A DNA stretch of 64,000 nucleotides from NCBI GenBank assembly GCA_900315075.1, contig OMXV01000018.1, positions 1-64,000 on the forward strand. Reading direction: 5' to 3'. Of this stretch, positions 40,181 through 49,906 are shown in pieces. The stretch is from an uncultured Prevotellaceae bacterium (GTDB lineage: Bacteria; Bacteroidota; Bacteroidia; Bacteroidales; Bacteroidaceae). How positions within the stretch are numbered: the stretch's first letter is position 1; each line of letters begins with the position of its first letter. The translations under genes and the position numbers were made by a program. Under the pieces are notes generated by a model that searched no databases, had not been told where the DNA came from, and was given only the letters and a program-made list of their open reading frames with translations.

Positions 40181-40211
40181 TTGTAGGTTTTGAAAAAATT
40201 GCTTATCTTTG
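40181..40211 (+). promoter_or_regulatory. GH43 gene promoter
   Basis: TTG (40181-40183), 20 bases, TATCTTTG (40204-40211), 38 bases before the ATG. Confidence 0.6.
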
Positions 40212-40249
40212 CAGAAATTTTAATCAACCTACTAAAACAACGATAAAAA

Positions 40250-42028
40250 ATGAAGAAAAGCCTGTTTTTACTGATGTGTGCTTTGGTACCATTTTGTGCC
40301 ATGGCCTACAATCTGCGCCATGTGAGCGTGCATGACCCCAGCGTGGTATGGGACCCAAATTCCCGATATTACTATATCTTCGGGTCACACCGTGCCTCAG
40401 CAAAATCAAAAGACATGTCGAGCTGGACAACTTTCACTGCCGCATGGAAGACAACCACCAGCAACAATGCCTCGAATACCGATGCGTTCAAAACCAACCA
40501 AACCAAGAAGGTGACTATCAACGGCAGCGAGGTGACTTTCGGTAACTTCGACGCCTATGCCTGGTCGTCGGCCTACGGAAATGGATACAACATCGACGGC
40601 AACATGTGGGCACCCGATGTTATCTACAACCCTGTGTTACAGAAATGGTGTATGTATCTGAGTATCAACGGTCCGACATGGAACTCCAGTATCATTCTGC
40701 TCACCGCCGACAAAATCGATGGACCATACATGTATCAGGGTCCTGTCATCTTCTCAGGATTCAACGTGACAAGTACTGCCGGAGTGAGTTATAAAAAAAC
40801 CGACCTGGAATTGGTGCTCGGCGAACAGGCATCCCTGCCCTCCCGCTACAATGTGGGCAACCAATGGGGTAACCGGTGGCCACATTGCATCGACCCATGC
40901 GTGTTCTACGACGAGCAGGGCAAACTGTGGATGTCGTATGGCTCGTGGAGCGGTGGTATATGGATGATTGAACTCGATGAGAACACTGGATTGCGCGACT
41001 ACAACGTGAGCTACTCTATCAAAGGTAGTGGCAACGGCGTGACCAGCGACCCCTACTTCGGCAAGAAAATCGCCGGCGGCTACTATGTGTCGGGCGAGGG
41101 GTCCTATATCGAATACATCGGTGGCTACTATTTCCTCTTCATTTCCTATGGTGGACTGGCAGTAGGAGGTAACCCAAACGACTACAACAACGGTGGCTAT
41201 CAGATGCGCTATTTCCGTTCAGAGAATCCTGACGGTCCCTATAAGGATGCCAACAACGTGGACGCCATCTTCCCCACCTACCGTCTGAACTTCGGTCACA
41301 ATGCCACCGACAACCGTGGTGTGAATATCTTTGGTGCCTATGGCGACTGGGGCAAACTGACCGTGGGCGACTGGTCGGAGCGTTCACAAGGTCACAACTC
41401 CATCATTGCTGCTGAAGACGGGCGCACCTACCTGGTTTATCATACCCGCTTCCAGAACCGTGGTGAGGCACATGAAGTGCGTGTGCATCAGGTGTTCCAG
41501 AATGAAGATGGTTGGCTGGTAGCTGCACCATTTGAATATACCGGAGAGGAGGTAAAAAGTGCCGACATCGCCACTACACAGCAGATTGCCACCAACCGTG
41601 TCCCCGGCAAATATCAACTGCTGACCCATAAATATCGTTTGAACCACACCACAAAAGAACTGGCCAAACCGGTGGAAATCCAACTCAACCACAACGGTAC
41701 CATCAGCGGTAGCGTCACAGGGTCCTGGAGTATTCAGGAAGGCACATCCTACATCACCCTTATCATCAGCGGTGTAACCTACAAGGGAGTGGTAGTAGAA
41801 CAGACTTTGGAAAGAACTACCCAGACAGCTGTTTCCTTCACAGCAGTGGCAAAGAACGGCGTATCTATCTGGGGATACTTCACAGAAGCTCTCTCGGGCA
41901 TAGAAGATGTCTATACTGATAATGATGTGGCGGATGATGTCATCTACGACCTTCAAGGCCGGCGTATCACCACTCCGACACAAAAAGGCATCTACATCCG
42001 AAACGGTAGGAAGTTTATCTGGAAATAA
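40250..42028 (+). CDS. Glycoside hydrolase family 43 protein, arabinanase-like
   Basis: A 592-residue secreted enzyme. The signal peptide is MKKSLFLLMCALVPFCAMA. A GH43 five-bladed propeller follows: VHDPSVVWDPNSRYYYIFGSH holds the catalytic base Asp; CIDPCVFYDEQGKLWMSYGS the conserved middle Asp; YVSGEGSYIEYIGGYYFLF the catalytic acid region. GHNSII provides a metal- or substrate-binding His. The pattern is closest to endo-arabinanase-type GH43 enzymes. Residues about 450-560 form a beta-rich domain of the kind found after such propellers, and the C-terminus carries the Bacteroidales tail VIYDLQGRRI...GIYIRNGRKFIWK. It probably acts with the SusCD locus to its right on arabinan or arabinoxylan. 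Confidence 0.9.
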   Translation: MKKSLFLLMCALVPFCAMAYNLRHVSVHDPSVVWDPNSRYYYIFGSHRASAKSKDMSSWTTFTAAWKTTTSNNASNTDAFKTNQTKKVTINGSEVTFGNFDAYAWSSAYGNGYNIDGNMWAPDVIYNPVLQKWCMYLSINGPTWNSSIILLTADKIDGPYMYQGPVIFSGFNVTSTAGVSYKKTDLELVLGEQASLPSRYNVGNQWGNRWPHCIDPCVFYDEQGKLWMSYGSWSGGIWMIELDENTGLRDYNVSYSIKGSGNGVTSDPYFGKKIAGGYYVSGEGSYIEYIGGYYFLFISYGGLAVGGNPNDYNNGGYQMRYFRSENPDGPYKDANNVDAIFPTYRLNFGHNATDNRGVNIFGAYGDWGKLTVGDWSERSQGHNSIIAAEDGRTYLVYHTRFQNRGEAHEVRVHQVFQNEDGWLVAAPFEYTGEEVKSADIATTQQIATNRVPGKYQLLTHKYRLNHTTKELAKPVEIQLNHNGTISGSVTGSWSIQEGTSYITLIISGVTYKGVVVEQTLERTTQTAVSFTAVAKNGVSIWGYFTEALSGIEDVYTDNDVADDVIYDLQGRRITTPTQKGIYIRNGRKFIWK

Positions 42029-42115
42029 CGTAGAATCATTGATGAAGGTGTGTCAAAATCAAGATTTTCATTACCGACATTTATAATTTACGGTCATTAA
42101 GGCGGCCAACAAGCA

Positions 42116-42290
42116 CATAGCCCAGGGCAACGCCCTGGGTTTTTATATTTGGCAACAATTGTTGCCCTGAAAGGGCAAAAGCATTGATTATCGACGCTTT
42201 TGCCCTTTCAGGGCGAATTTGATACTCTGCCTTATACCCAGGGCGATTGCCCTGGGCTAACAGCTGCTGGCCTTTCAGGCCGTTCTCCTT
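42116..42290. repeat. REP-like palindrome cluster
   Basis: Four hairpins: CCCAGGGCAACGCCCTGGG (42121-42139); GCCCTGAAAGGGCAAAAGC (42164-42182), whose exact complement lies at about 42196-42214; CCCAGGGCGATTGCCCTGGG (about 42237-42256); and GGCCTTTCAGGCC (42269-42281). Outer and inner units mirror each other, giving a large cruciform. This is like REP/BIME elements mobilised by REP-associated transposases. No transposase gene is nearby. Confidence 0.75.
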
Positions 42291-42559
42291 CCTCACAATC
42301 TATAAGTTGTGATTTCAAGTTTTATCATTTTGACACACCCTTCTTTGCTATTTCTACACTCACACGAATGGAAAAAGAGGAAAAAGGCTTAAAAATGAAA
42401 GAAGGAAAAAGTGCCAAATATAGTTTATAAGTTTTTGAGTTTTGGAATTGACCAGTCACTTCTAACTTCTAACTCCTAACTCCTAACTAAAAACCCCACC
42501 CCGCCCTACGGGCACTCCTTCCCTGGTAATGGGAGGAGAGCAGATTATGATACAAAACG

Positions 42560-42587
42560 AAGGAGGGGCGCACAAACGCCCCTCCTT
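42560..42587 (-). terminator. Terminator of the Sus operon
   Basis: AAGGAGGGGCG and CGCCCCTCCTT, 11-bp perfect arms and a 6-base loop, 38 bases beyond the last gene of the leftward operon and followed on that strand by CGTTTTGT. Confidence 0.85.
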
Positions 42588-42625
42588 TGCTTTGTATAGT
42601 TACTTGAACTAAGATTCAAGACTCA

Positions 42626-44401
42626 TTACTCGAATACCATGTGGCAGCCATCGATGGTGAAGGCGAAATTGAGGTCTTCCACCACCACGGTGTTTACACC
42701 AAGGTAATACTGGATATAGGTGTTGCCATCGGTACCCTCCATGATAGCCTGCACATCAGCTGTACCGTTGTTACAGTTGGTGATGTAAGCCGTCACCTTG
42801 GCACCGTTCATAGCGCTCAGCCATGATGCCCAGTCGCCAGGGCCTCCACTGGTGAGGCATGCTGCATAACCATTACCCCATCCGTAGTTGTCGGCACGAA
42901 CCACAGCATATTCTGTAGCGTTGTCACTGCTGCGGAGCACGATAACGAAGTTGTTCCAGTTGTTGGCCAGACTGCTATAGTTGGTGAACTTCACAGCGTA
43001 GGTCTCACCTGCCGGGATATTGATATTGTCGGTATGTGCCGACCACCATCCGCCAGAGTTGTCCTCTGGACCGAGAACTGTAGGATTCGGTGTGACAAAT
43101 GTGCAATTCGACTGTGAAACGGTCACATTGATTTCTGCTGTCTTCCCATTCTCAGTCATCACTGTCACAGTATGGATTCCCTCCTCTGCGGGAATTTCCG
43201 AGAACGACAGTTTGGCATTATTCACCACGCTTGTGCTGCCATTACCATACGTACCTACAACCTCCATACCAGTCGGGTCGAATGCCAATGTGCGATACAT
43301 ACCCTCGGTGGCGAATGAGTTGTAATAATAATAATGTGTGCGTATGGGAGCCTGTGTGATCTCTATCGACTTGATTTCATCGACCACCCTGAATGTGGCA
43401 CTTGCCACAATGGGCTGTGCGGCATTCTCGCCCTTGAATGTCTTGTTGTAGATAACCACGAGCGTCTTCTCACCTAATTGATCCATGTCGGGTATAGCGG
43501 TGAAGTAGAGTTCCGATGCCGGCACAGTCTTTGTCACACCCTCCTCGAATGTCACCACAGCCGAGACGTTGGCCACAGCATCCTCAAGTGAAGTACCAAG
43601 GTCCACCTCGTCGGGCACATTCATCAACTCCATGGAGATAGGATTCTTGTCGAGTGCCGAGGTGAGTCCCCCGATGGGCACGATATTGGTGGAGAGGAAG
43701 TTGATGTACGACCCCTCGGGCACGATGAAGCAGCGGATGGTGGTATTTGCCGGGTCTTCGTTGAGGTTGGGCAGTTTGTAGGGTTGGCTATAGGTCTTGG
43801 TGACCGTGCCATTGGTCATCTTGATAAAGAAAGCGTTTGGATCGGTACGATCGACGGTGATTGTCACCTTTCCACCCATTTTCTGCACATTGGGGTCGGC
43901 ACTGTTGTCCGGTGAGAGAATCAGGTTGCTTTCAGAGAATTTGAAGAAGAGATGACCTCCCCACTGTGAGTTGAAAGCGATGCTGTCGTTGGTGAAGTCG
44001 TAGCGTATGACTCCGTATTCTGCGTAGCCGCTGCCGCCACGGTCCACGTCGTTGGTGACGACGAGTGCGAAGTTCTTGTAGTAGGTGTTGTCGTTGGGGT
44101 TGATGTTGAGGCTGAACTGAGCGTTCCACTTCTCCCCATCAGGAACCTGATAGTACTTTGAGAAACTCTGCCACCATCCCGAGGTGTAGTCGGTGGCGCC
44201 GAAGGTATATACATCCTCCATCATACCCTCTAATTGTTCCTCTTCGGGAGTACCCTTTGCGTTTTCGATAGAGTCGATTTTCTGAGCGATCCAGTCGGGG
44301 TTATCGACACTGTAGAGGTCGCCGCCCTCGCAGCCTGTCATGGTGAGCAGTCCGAGTGCTGCCACACACAATGCAGACGCTATTTTATTTAGATGTCTCA
44401 T
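42626..44401 (-). CDS. SusE/SusF-position surface glycan-binding lipoprotein
   Basis: A 591-residue lipoprotein. The signal ends in a lipobox (LGLLTMTGC), so it is lipidated and likely surface-exposed next to SusCD. An N-terminal beta-sandwich (about 65-220, with GWWQSFSKYYQVPDGEKWN) and a C-terminal one (about 445-590, with GGWWSAHTDNINIPAGETY) are clearly related, so the protein holds a duplicated carbohydrate-binding module. Between them lie Ig-like domains (ITQAPIRTHYYYYN region). I start at 44401 (MRHLNKIAS), as a more upstream ATG adds a non-signal stretch. It is the third gene of the Sus operon. The ligand is not known. Confidence 0.85.
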   Translation of the reverse strand: MRHLNKIASALCVAALGLLTMTGCEGGDLYSVDNPDWIAQKIDSIENAKGTPEEEQLEGMMEDVYTFGATDYTSGWWQSFSKYYQVPDGEKWNAQFSLNINPNDNTYYKNFALVVTNDVDRGGSGYAEYGVIRYDFTNDSIAFNSQWGGHLFFKFSESNLILSPDNSADPNVQKMGGKVTITVDRTDPNAFFIKMTNGTVTKTYSQPYKLPNLNEDPANTTIRCFIVPEGSYINFLSTNIVPIGGLTSALDKNPISMELMNVPDEVDLGTSLEDAVANVSAVVTFEEGVTKTVPASELYFTAIPDMDQLGEKTLVVIYNKTFKGENAAQPIVASATFRVVDEIKSIEITQAPIRTHYYYYNSFATEGMYRTLAFDPTGMEVVGTYGNGSTSVVNNAKLSFSEIPAEEGIHTVTVMTENGKTAEINVTVSQSNCTFVTPNPTVLGPEDNSGGWWSAHTDNINIPAGETYAVKFTNYSSLANNWNNFVIVLRSSDNATEYAVVRADNYGWGNGYAACLTSGGPGDWASWLSAMNGAKVTAYITNCNNGTADVQAIMEGTDGNTYIQYYLGVNTVVVEDLNFAFTIDGCHMVFE

Positions 44402-44437
44402 GTTTTTATTCTTTATAGTTTTTGAAATCATATAGGC

Positions 44438-46207
44438 TTAGAGGTTGACCACGGGATGCACTGTCCATCCTTTTGCGCGGAAGTATTCGGCATTGTCAGT
44501 GCCCTCGTTGGCCGAGTTGCCCTTAAGGTTGGGATTGTCGTTGAGAGTACCCTGGTAGATGGGCAGGAATTCATGTCCTTGCTGATAGGAGTCGAAAGAA
44601 CTTTTCATTTGTTCGTCGATGAATGGATTTTCATAATATACAGGGTCTTTAACCGTGGTTTTGTCGGTTGTGCGTCTGAAAGTTCCATGCTCCTTGAGTT
44701 GCAGCAGTCGGTCCTCGCTGTAGAAGAATCCCCATCTGATGAGGTCGAGTCCACGTCCATACTCACATCCGAACTCTTTTGGACGCTCCACGTTGGCTAT
44801 TTGCTCGAAGAGTTTGTCTTTTGAGTTGAAGTCAGCGAGTTTGAGGCCTGCCAGTTGTGCGCGGCTTCGCACTTCGTTGATCCAGTCGATGGCTCTCTGT
44901 GTGGGACCGTTGACTTCGTTTTCACACTCTGCCGCCCTCAGCAGCACGTCGGAATAGCGCATCATTCTGAGGTTGATACCATCGTGCAGACCCGTTACCA
45001 CCTTGTCGTAAAGCCCTGTGCGCAGGTTGGTGAACTTGGCGATGGGCAGTCCGCCGTTGTTGTTGTTGGTTACGATATAGTCGGTGGGTCCCATCTGCTG
45101 TGTGTAGCACATATTTCCATATTCGAATCCCTCCCAGTCATCCTCGTAGGTGCCGATAGTCCAATAGAGTCTTGGGTCGAGTTTGCCATTGACGGTGCGC
45201 TCAGCCTTGAAGAGTTGGTAGAGCCATGGTGATGCCGAGATGTCGGCCCATCCACCACAGTCACCAGGTCCGAAGTTACTCTCAATAGCAGAACCTTGTG
45301 TAGCATTCTTACTGGTATTGACGGGTGTCCACTCATCATCAGTACCCTGTGTGCCATAGTCGAGGAACTGTATCTCGAAGAGGCTCTCAGCATTGTTCTC
45401 ATACTGTGCTCCCTCGCGGAAGTTGTCGCCATAGTTTGCCATGAGTTGGTAGTTGCCATACTTCTTGTTGATGATGTCCTGGAGCACAGTGAGCGCCTCG
45501 CTGTACTTGTGTCTCATCATGAGTGCGCGTGCATAATAGCCGGCGGCGGCTCCACAGGTGGCGCGTCCTTTTGCCCACTCACCTCCTGCGTCGCGCGATG
45601 GCAGCAGCCCGATGGCCTGTTGGAAGTCTTTTTCCACCTGGTCGAACACGAGGTCGTACTGATAGGCTCCATCTTCTGGGATGTTTGAGGCATAGAGTCC
45701 GTTGAGTGTGGAGTAGCTGTTATAGTCGGTGATGAGCGCCGGGTTCTGATAGTATGCCGCGAGGTTGAAATATGCGAGTCCGCGGATGAAGAGCGCCTGC
45801 CCCTTGATGTGACGCATCTGTTCGGAGAGTTGCGCGTCGTCATCTCCAGTGCGTGAGAGGATGAAGTTGCATACGTTGATGGTGTAGTACCAGTCGCGCC
45901 ATGACCACTGACCGATTTCGTCGGTGATAGCCTCGTTGAAGTCGTCGAAAGCTTGATACCATATCTGTGAGGAGTTCCATGCCTCGTCGCCACGGCATAC
46001 GTCGATGGTGTAACCCACACGTGCGTATGTACCCTCCATACGTATATGGTTGTATGCAGCCACTACACATTCCTCCAAGTCGTCGGCGGTGTATCCGAAA
46101 GATCCTGTCGTTTGCTGGTTGGGGTTGGTCAAATCCAGTTTGTCTTCGCACGCAGTAAGTGTGGCGATTCCCAGCAAAATAGCGAGTGAAATTTTATATA
46201 GTTTCAT
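44438..46207 (-). CDS. susD: SusD/RagB-like outer-membrane lipoprotein
   Basis: A 589-residue nutrient-binding lipoprotein that caps the SusC channel. The signal peptide ends in LLGIATLTAC (lipobox). The SusD fold shows TPR-like helices (about 90-270, with HIKGQALFIRGLAYFNLAAYYQ, the SusD hallmark, and RATCGAAAGYYARALMM), and NLRMMRYSDVLLRAAECENEVNG with EVRSRAQLAGL near the C-terminal half. GCEYGRGLDLIRWG is also typical. It lies between SusC (35 bp) and the SusE/F-like gene. The symbol is by family, not by proven starch use. Confidence 0.95.
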   Translation of the reverse strand: MKLYKISLAILLGIATLTACEDKLDLTNPNQQTTGSFGYTADDLEECVVAAYNHIRMEGTYARVGYTIDVCRGDEAWNSSQIWYQAFDDFNEAITDEIGQWSWRDWYYTINVCNFILSRTGDDDAQLSEQMRHIKGQALFIRGLAYFNLAAYYQNPALITDYNSYSTLNGLYASNIPEDGAYQYDLVFDQVEKDFQQAIGLLPSRDAGGEWAKGRATCGAAAGYYARALMMRHKYSEALTVLQDIINKKYGNYQLMANYGDNFREGAQYENNAESLFEIQFLDYGTQGTDDEWTPVNTSKNATQGSAIESNFGPGDCGGWADISASPWLYQLFKAERTVNGKLDPRLYWTIGTYEDDWEGFEYGNMCYTQQMGPTDYIVTNNNNGGLPIAKFTNLRTGLYDKVVTGLHDGINLRMMRYSDVLLRAAECENEVNGPTQRAIDWINEVRSRAQLAGLKLADFNSKDKLFEQIANVERPKEFGCEYGRGLDLIRWGFFYSEDRLLQLKEHGTFRRTTDKTTVKDPVYYENPFIDEQMKSSFDSYQQGHEFLPIYQGTLNDNPNLKGNSANEGTDNAEYFRAKGWTVHPVVNL

Positions 46208-46242
46208 ATCGAAAAGTCAAATAATTATTGAGTTGTGTAGGA

Positions 46243-49200
46243 TTAGAATGAGAAGAGGATACCACACATGAAACTGCGTGGGGTTGGGAACGAGCAGAAG
46301 TTATATCCCGGTGTAAAGGTGCCACCGGCAAAGTCCACGTTATATCCATGATATCCTGTGAAAGTGTAGAGGTTCTGTGCCGATACGTATGCTCTCACCC
46401 CTGTGACATATCCGCCAAACCATTTGTCGGGGAAGTTGTATCCCAATTCGACGTTGGCAATCTTCCAGTATGCCGCATTTTGTATTTTGCGGTCACTGAA
46501 CAGGTCGTTCCAAGCCAGTGTGGCGTTGTTGGCTACATAAGTGCGTGGTGTGTTGGAAAGATACCTTGTGCCATCTTCCGACCATTTGTTTGCTCCAAGC
46601 ACGGCAACATCTTTGTTCCCATAGCCATAGCATGAGTTGAGGCTGTTGTAGATGTCGTCGGAGACATGGTAGTTGAGTGCTCCGTATGTGGAGATGCTCA
46701 GGTCGAAGTTTTTATACTCCAGATGTGCGTTGAAGCCGAAGTTCACCTTTGGCAGACCACTTCCGAGCACCACTTGGTCGTATGCGTCGATGACGCCGTC
46801 GGGTTTGCCGTTAGGTCCGCTCATATCCTTGTAGAGGCAGTCGCCCACATTGGCTCCCTGCTGAACGGCATGGTTTGCGAGTTGGTCTGCGGTTCTTGCG
46901 ATTCCCTCATATACCCATCCATAGAACTGTCCCACCTCTTCGCCTACGTATGTGGCGTATGCTCCTGTGATATACGACTCTGTACCGAATCCGAGTGAAG
47001 TCACTTTGTTTTTGAGTGTGCTCAGGTTGGCGCTGAGTTCATATTTAAGGGCATGGTCGCGGTTGCGGTAGGTGGCGGAGAACTCAAATCCGCTATTGTC
47101 CATCGAGGCGGCATTCATGGTCACGCTCGTGTTGGCCACACCGGCGTTGGCAGGCACGGGAACGCTGTAGAGCAGGTCCTCGGAGCGGTTTTTGTACCAC
47201 TCAGCGGTGAATTCCACGCGGTTGTTGAAGAGTGCCAGGTCGATACCCACATTGATAGTCTTTTTCTTCTCCCATGCGATGTTCTCATTGACGAAGGTCG
47301 ATACAGCAGAACCTGTCACAGGCGAGTTGCCGAAACTGTAGGTCATGTTGTTGCGATCCATCGTGGTCTGGTACTGATATTCTCCGATATTCTCATTACC
47401 GAGCACACCGTAACTGGCACGGATTTTAAACATATTGACGATATTGCGGTCGATGGGGAAGAAATTCTCCTTGTCGAGGCGCCATCCCACTGATACAGAT
47501 GGGAATGTTCCCCAGCGGATATCCTTTGTCAATCGGGAACTGCCGTCACGACGCACGATAGCCGAGAGGAGGTATTTTCCGTCGTAGTCGTAGATGAGAC
47601 GTCCGATGTATGACGCCAGGGCATGTTTGTATTCGAACGAGTTGGCATCGCGTGTGGTGGCATTGCCGATTTGCAGGAAGTAGGGCTCTGGGAAGTTGAC
47701 ACCCCATGCTGAGAGTGTATGGGTATTTTCCTCCTCGTAGGTCTGACCCACCACGATGTTGAAGTGGTGTAGGTTGAATGTGCCGTCGTATGTGAGTGTA
47801 TTCTCTATCAGTGCGTCTGAATAGGTGCGTGTGGCCTCGGTGAGTTTTTCATTACTCTTGTCGAGATAGACACGGTTGCTCTGAATCCATGCCGACACCC
47901 ATGTTTTGTCTTTGGCGTAGGTCTTGCTGTATGAGAGATTGATTTTGTAGTTCAGGTGATGGTTTTCCGACTTGATGCCGAGCATATTGAGCAAGTCCAC
48001 ATCGGCAGAACCTGTTCCCACGATACGGTCAACGATGGTATTGCGTGTGAGCAGGTGGTTGACAAGCAAGGGGTTGGAAGCAGAGATATCACCATGGATG
48101 GTATCGTAATAGACGCCATAGCCGTAGGCATCATATCCGAAACTGCTTGCAGAGCCTACCTTATCGTCGAGCACCCAAGTCGATGGGTCGTATGCCTTAA
48201 TAGTTGGCTGCATGAGCAATGTACCACGGAGTACGTTGGTGACATCACCATAAAGTCCCTGCACATACTCAGAGGCATTTGAGAGTCCCATACCATCTTG
48301 ATTGGAGTGTGAATAGACCAAGCTTGTACGGAACTTGATAAACTTGGTGTCCATCGTATTGTTCACGCGTGCGGTGAAACGCTCATAGTTGGGTCCTGCG
48401 CCCTCGAGGGTACCCTTCTGGTTGAAGTAGTCAAGTCCCACATTATATGTATTATTAGCGCCACCTCCACTCAGGTTTACATTGTGATTCTGACGTACAC
48501 CTGTCTTGAACACCTCGTCGAACCAGTCGGTATTGGTGTTATCCATAAATTTGTAGGAATTACCGCTTGGAGTATATCCACCAGGCAGTGGGGTGCCGGA
48601 ATTGGTGCATGCCTGACCTAAATACTGACTGTACTGGTCGGCATTCATCACGTCATAAACACCTTTCGAAATTTGATCTACACCTAAGTAGCCTTTGTAG
48701 TCTACCTTCAAAGGCTGGTCTTTCAAACCGTTCTTAGTAGTAATGATAATCACACCATTGGCAGCACGCGAACCATAGATGGCACCTGCCGAAGCATCTT
48801 TGAGCACCTGGATGGTAGCGATGTCGTTGGGCGAGAAATCACGGATAGTGGTACCCATAGGCACGCCATCGACCACATAGAGAGGAGCTGTGCTTCCGAA
48901 GGAGCCGATACCACGGATTCTCACCAGTGGGTCGGCGCCTGGCTGACCATCTGTGGTGATTTGCACGCCTGCCACCTTACCCTCCAGCATCGTGGAGATG
49001 TTGGAGTTGGAGACACGCTTCATTTCCTCGGCATTGACAATAGACACCGAGCCTGTGAGGTCGGCTTTCTTCTGTGTACCGTAGCCCACGACAACCACTT
49101 GCTCGAGCACCTGACCATCGGCGGTAAGTTCGATTTGGCCAAGGTCTGTGCGCCCGCCAACGGCAATCTCACGTTCAGCAAAGCCCACATAACTTACCAC

Positions 49201-49446
49201 GAGTGTAGCGTTCTGAGGTACATCCATTTGGAAGTTTCCATCAAAATCAGTGACGGTTCCTTGTGAGGTACCTTTCACCTTGACGGATGCTCCAATGAGT
49301 GGCTCTCCCTCCTGGTCAACGATTTGGCCGCTGACCGTGATGGTCTTGTCTTGTGTCACAGCGGCCTCTATGGCCACTGGACAAACAGAAAGACCTCCCA
49401 TGATACTCAATGCGAGCATCATAGAGAATAAAGCTTTCTTTCTCAT
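46243..49446 (-). CDS. susC: SusC/RagA TonB-linked outer-membrane transporter
   Basis: A 1067-residue TonB-dependent channel for oligosaccharide import. It has a signal peptide, then an N-terminal CarboxypepD-like extension (TVSGQIVDQEGEPLIGASVKVKGTSQGTVTDFDGNF, about 38-75) and the SusC signature VVVGYGTQKKADLTGSV. The plug follows, with RIRGIGSFGSTAPLYVVDGVPMG and LKDASAGAIYGSRAANGVIIITTK, then a 22-strand beta barrel ending in Phe (MCGILFSF). It is first gene of the operon susC-susD-susE/F. It has a perfect promoter at 49535-49566 with a leader of about 85 bases. Confidence 0.97.
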   Translation of the reverse strand: MRKKALFSMMLALSIMGGLSVCPVAIEAAVTQDKTITVSGQIVDQEGEPLIGASVKVKGTSQGTVTDFDGNFQMDVPQNATLVVSYVGFAEREIAVGGRTDLGQIELTADGQVLEQVVVVGYGTQKKADLTGSVSIVNAEEMKRVSNSNISTMLEGKVAGVQITTDGQPGADPLVRIRGIGSFGSTAPLYVVDGVPMGTTIRDFSPNDIATIQVLKDASAGAIYGSRAANGVIIITTKNGLKDQPLKVDYKGYLGVDQISKGVYDVMNADQYSQYLGQACTNSGTPLPGGYTPSGNSYKFMDNTNTDWFDEVFKTGVRQNHNVNLSGGGANNTYNVGLDYFNQKGTLEGAGPNYERFTARVNNTMDTKFIKFRTSLVYSHSNQDGMGLSNASEYVQGLYGDVTNVLRGTLLMQPTIKAYDPSTWVLDDKVGSASSFGYDAYGYGVYYDTIHGDISASNPLLVNHLLTRNTIVDRIVGTGSADVDLLNMLGIKSENHHLNYKINLSYSKTYAKDKTWVSAWIQSNRVYLDKSNEKLTEATRTYSDALIENTLTYDGTFNLHHFNIVVGQTYEEENTHTLSAWGVNFPEPYFLQIGNATTRDANSFEYKHALASYIGRLIYDYDGKYLLSAIVRRDGSSRLTKDIRWGTFPSVSVGWRLDKENFFPIDRNIVNMFKIRASYGVLGNENIGEYQYQTTMDRNNMTYSFGNSPVTGSAVSTFVNENIAWEKKKTINVGIDLALFNNRVEFTAEWYKNRSEDLLYSVPVPANAGVANTSVTMNAASMDNSGFEFSATYRNRDHALKYELSANLSTLKNKVTSLGFGTESYITGAYATYVGEEVGQFYGWVYEGIARTADQLANHAVQQGANVGDCLYKDMSGPNGKPDGVIDAYDQVVLGSGLPKVNFGFNAHLEYKNFDLSISTYGALNYHVSDDIYNSLNSCYGYGNKDVAVLGANKWSEDGTRYLSNTPRTYVANNATLAWNDLFSDRKIQNAAYWKIANVELGYNFPDKWFGGYVTGVRAYVSAQNLYTFTGYHGYNVDFAGGTFTPGYNFCSFPTPRSFMCGILFSF

Positions 49447-49534
49447 TTGATTTGTTTTAATAATTAGGTTATTATATAAGGATTAATTGTAAATCCAAGT
49501 AGTTTTTGGTTGTGTTTTTTACACTTATTCGGTG

Positions 49535-49566
49535 CAAAGATATAACTATATTTTTAAAAATGCAAA
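49535..49566 (-). promoter_or_regulatory. susC operon promoter
   Basis: On the minus strand TTTG (49566-49563), 20 bases, TATCTTTG (49542-49535). Confidence 0.8.
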
Positions 49567-49906
49567 TTTTTATAAGAAAATGTATAAATTCAAGAAAAAA
49601 AATGAAAATCGGCAGTGTTCAGCAACAATTTTGTCACATATCTTACTTATTCAACTTTCGCAAGCTCCAGTTTCATCTGGTTTTATGGTTTATAGGTCGC
49701 TTCGCTTGTAGGTTTTAAGGTAATATATGTATGGCAAACGACATATTTGAGCAAATCTCACCTCACAACCTCATAACCTCACAACCTCATAACCTCATAA
49801 CCTCATAACCTCACAACCTCATAACCTCATAACCTCATAACCTCACAACCTCATAACCTCATAACCTCACAACCTCATAACCTCACAACCTCATAACCTC
49901 ACAACC
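49567..49906. repeat. A/T-rich region and CCTCACAACCTCATAA tandem tract
   Basis: 49567-49750 shows no clear gene. From about 49758 to 49913 the sequence is a tract of CCTCATAA and CCTCACAA octamer-like units in irregular order, about 19 in a row. The tract runs up to and into the 3' end of the next gene. Confidence 0.85.

Larger units (their letters stand above)
42029..42625. repeat. Intergenic region with REP-like palindromes and short modules
   Basis: 597 bp between convergent genes. 42116-42290 is a palindrome cluster (separate entry). 42350-42430 is A/T-rich without clear features. 42460-42490 has TCTAACTCCTAACT modules, and 42560-42587 is a terminator. No gene is supported. Confidence 0.7.

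Noticed and set aside
42200..42430. Short open frame in the palindrome cluster
   Set aside because: It arises from the REP-like repeats; no real gene features.
45296..45688. Open frames opposite susD and susC (several of 100-170 codons)
   Set aside because: Antisense shadows of strongly supported genes; no start signals or family features.
49506..49718. Plus-strand frame of 70 codons upstream of susC
   Set aside because: It covers the susC promoter, is Phe/Lys-rich from A/T-rich DNA, and shows no similarity I recognise.
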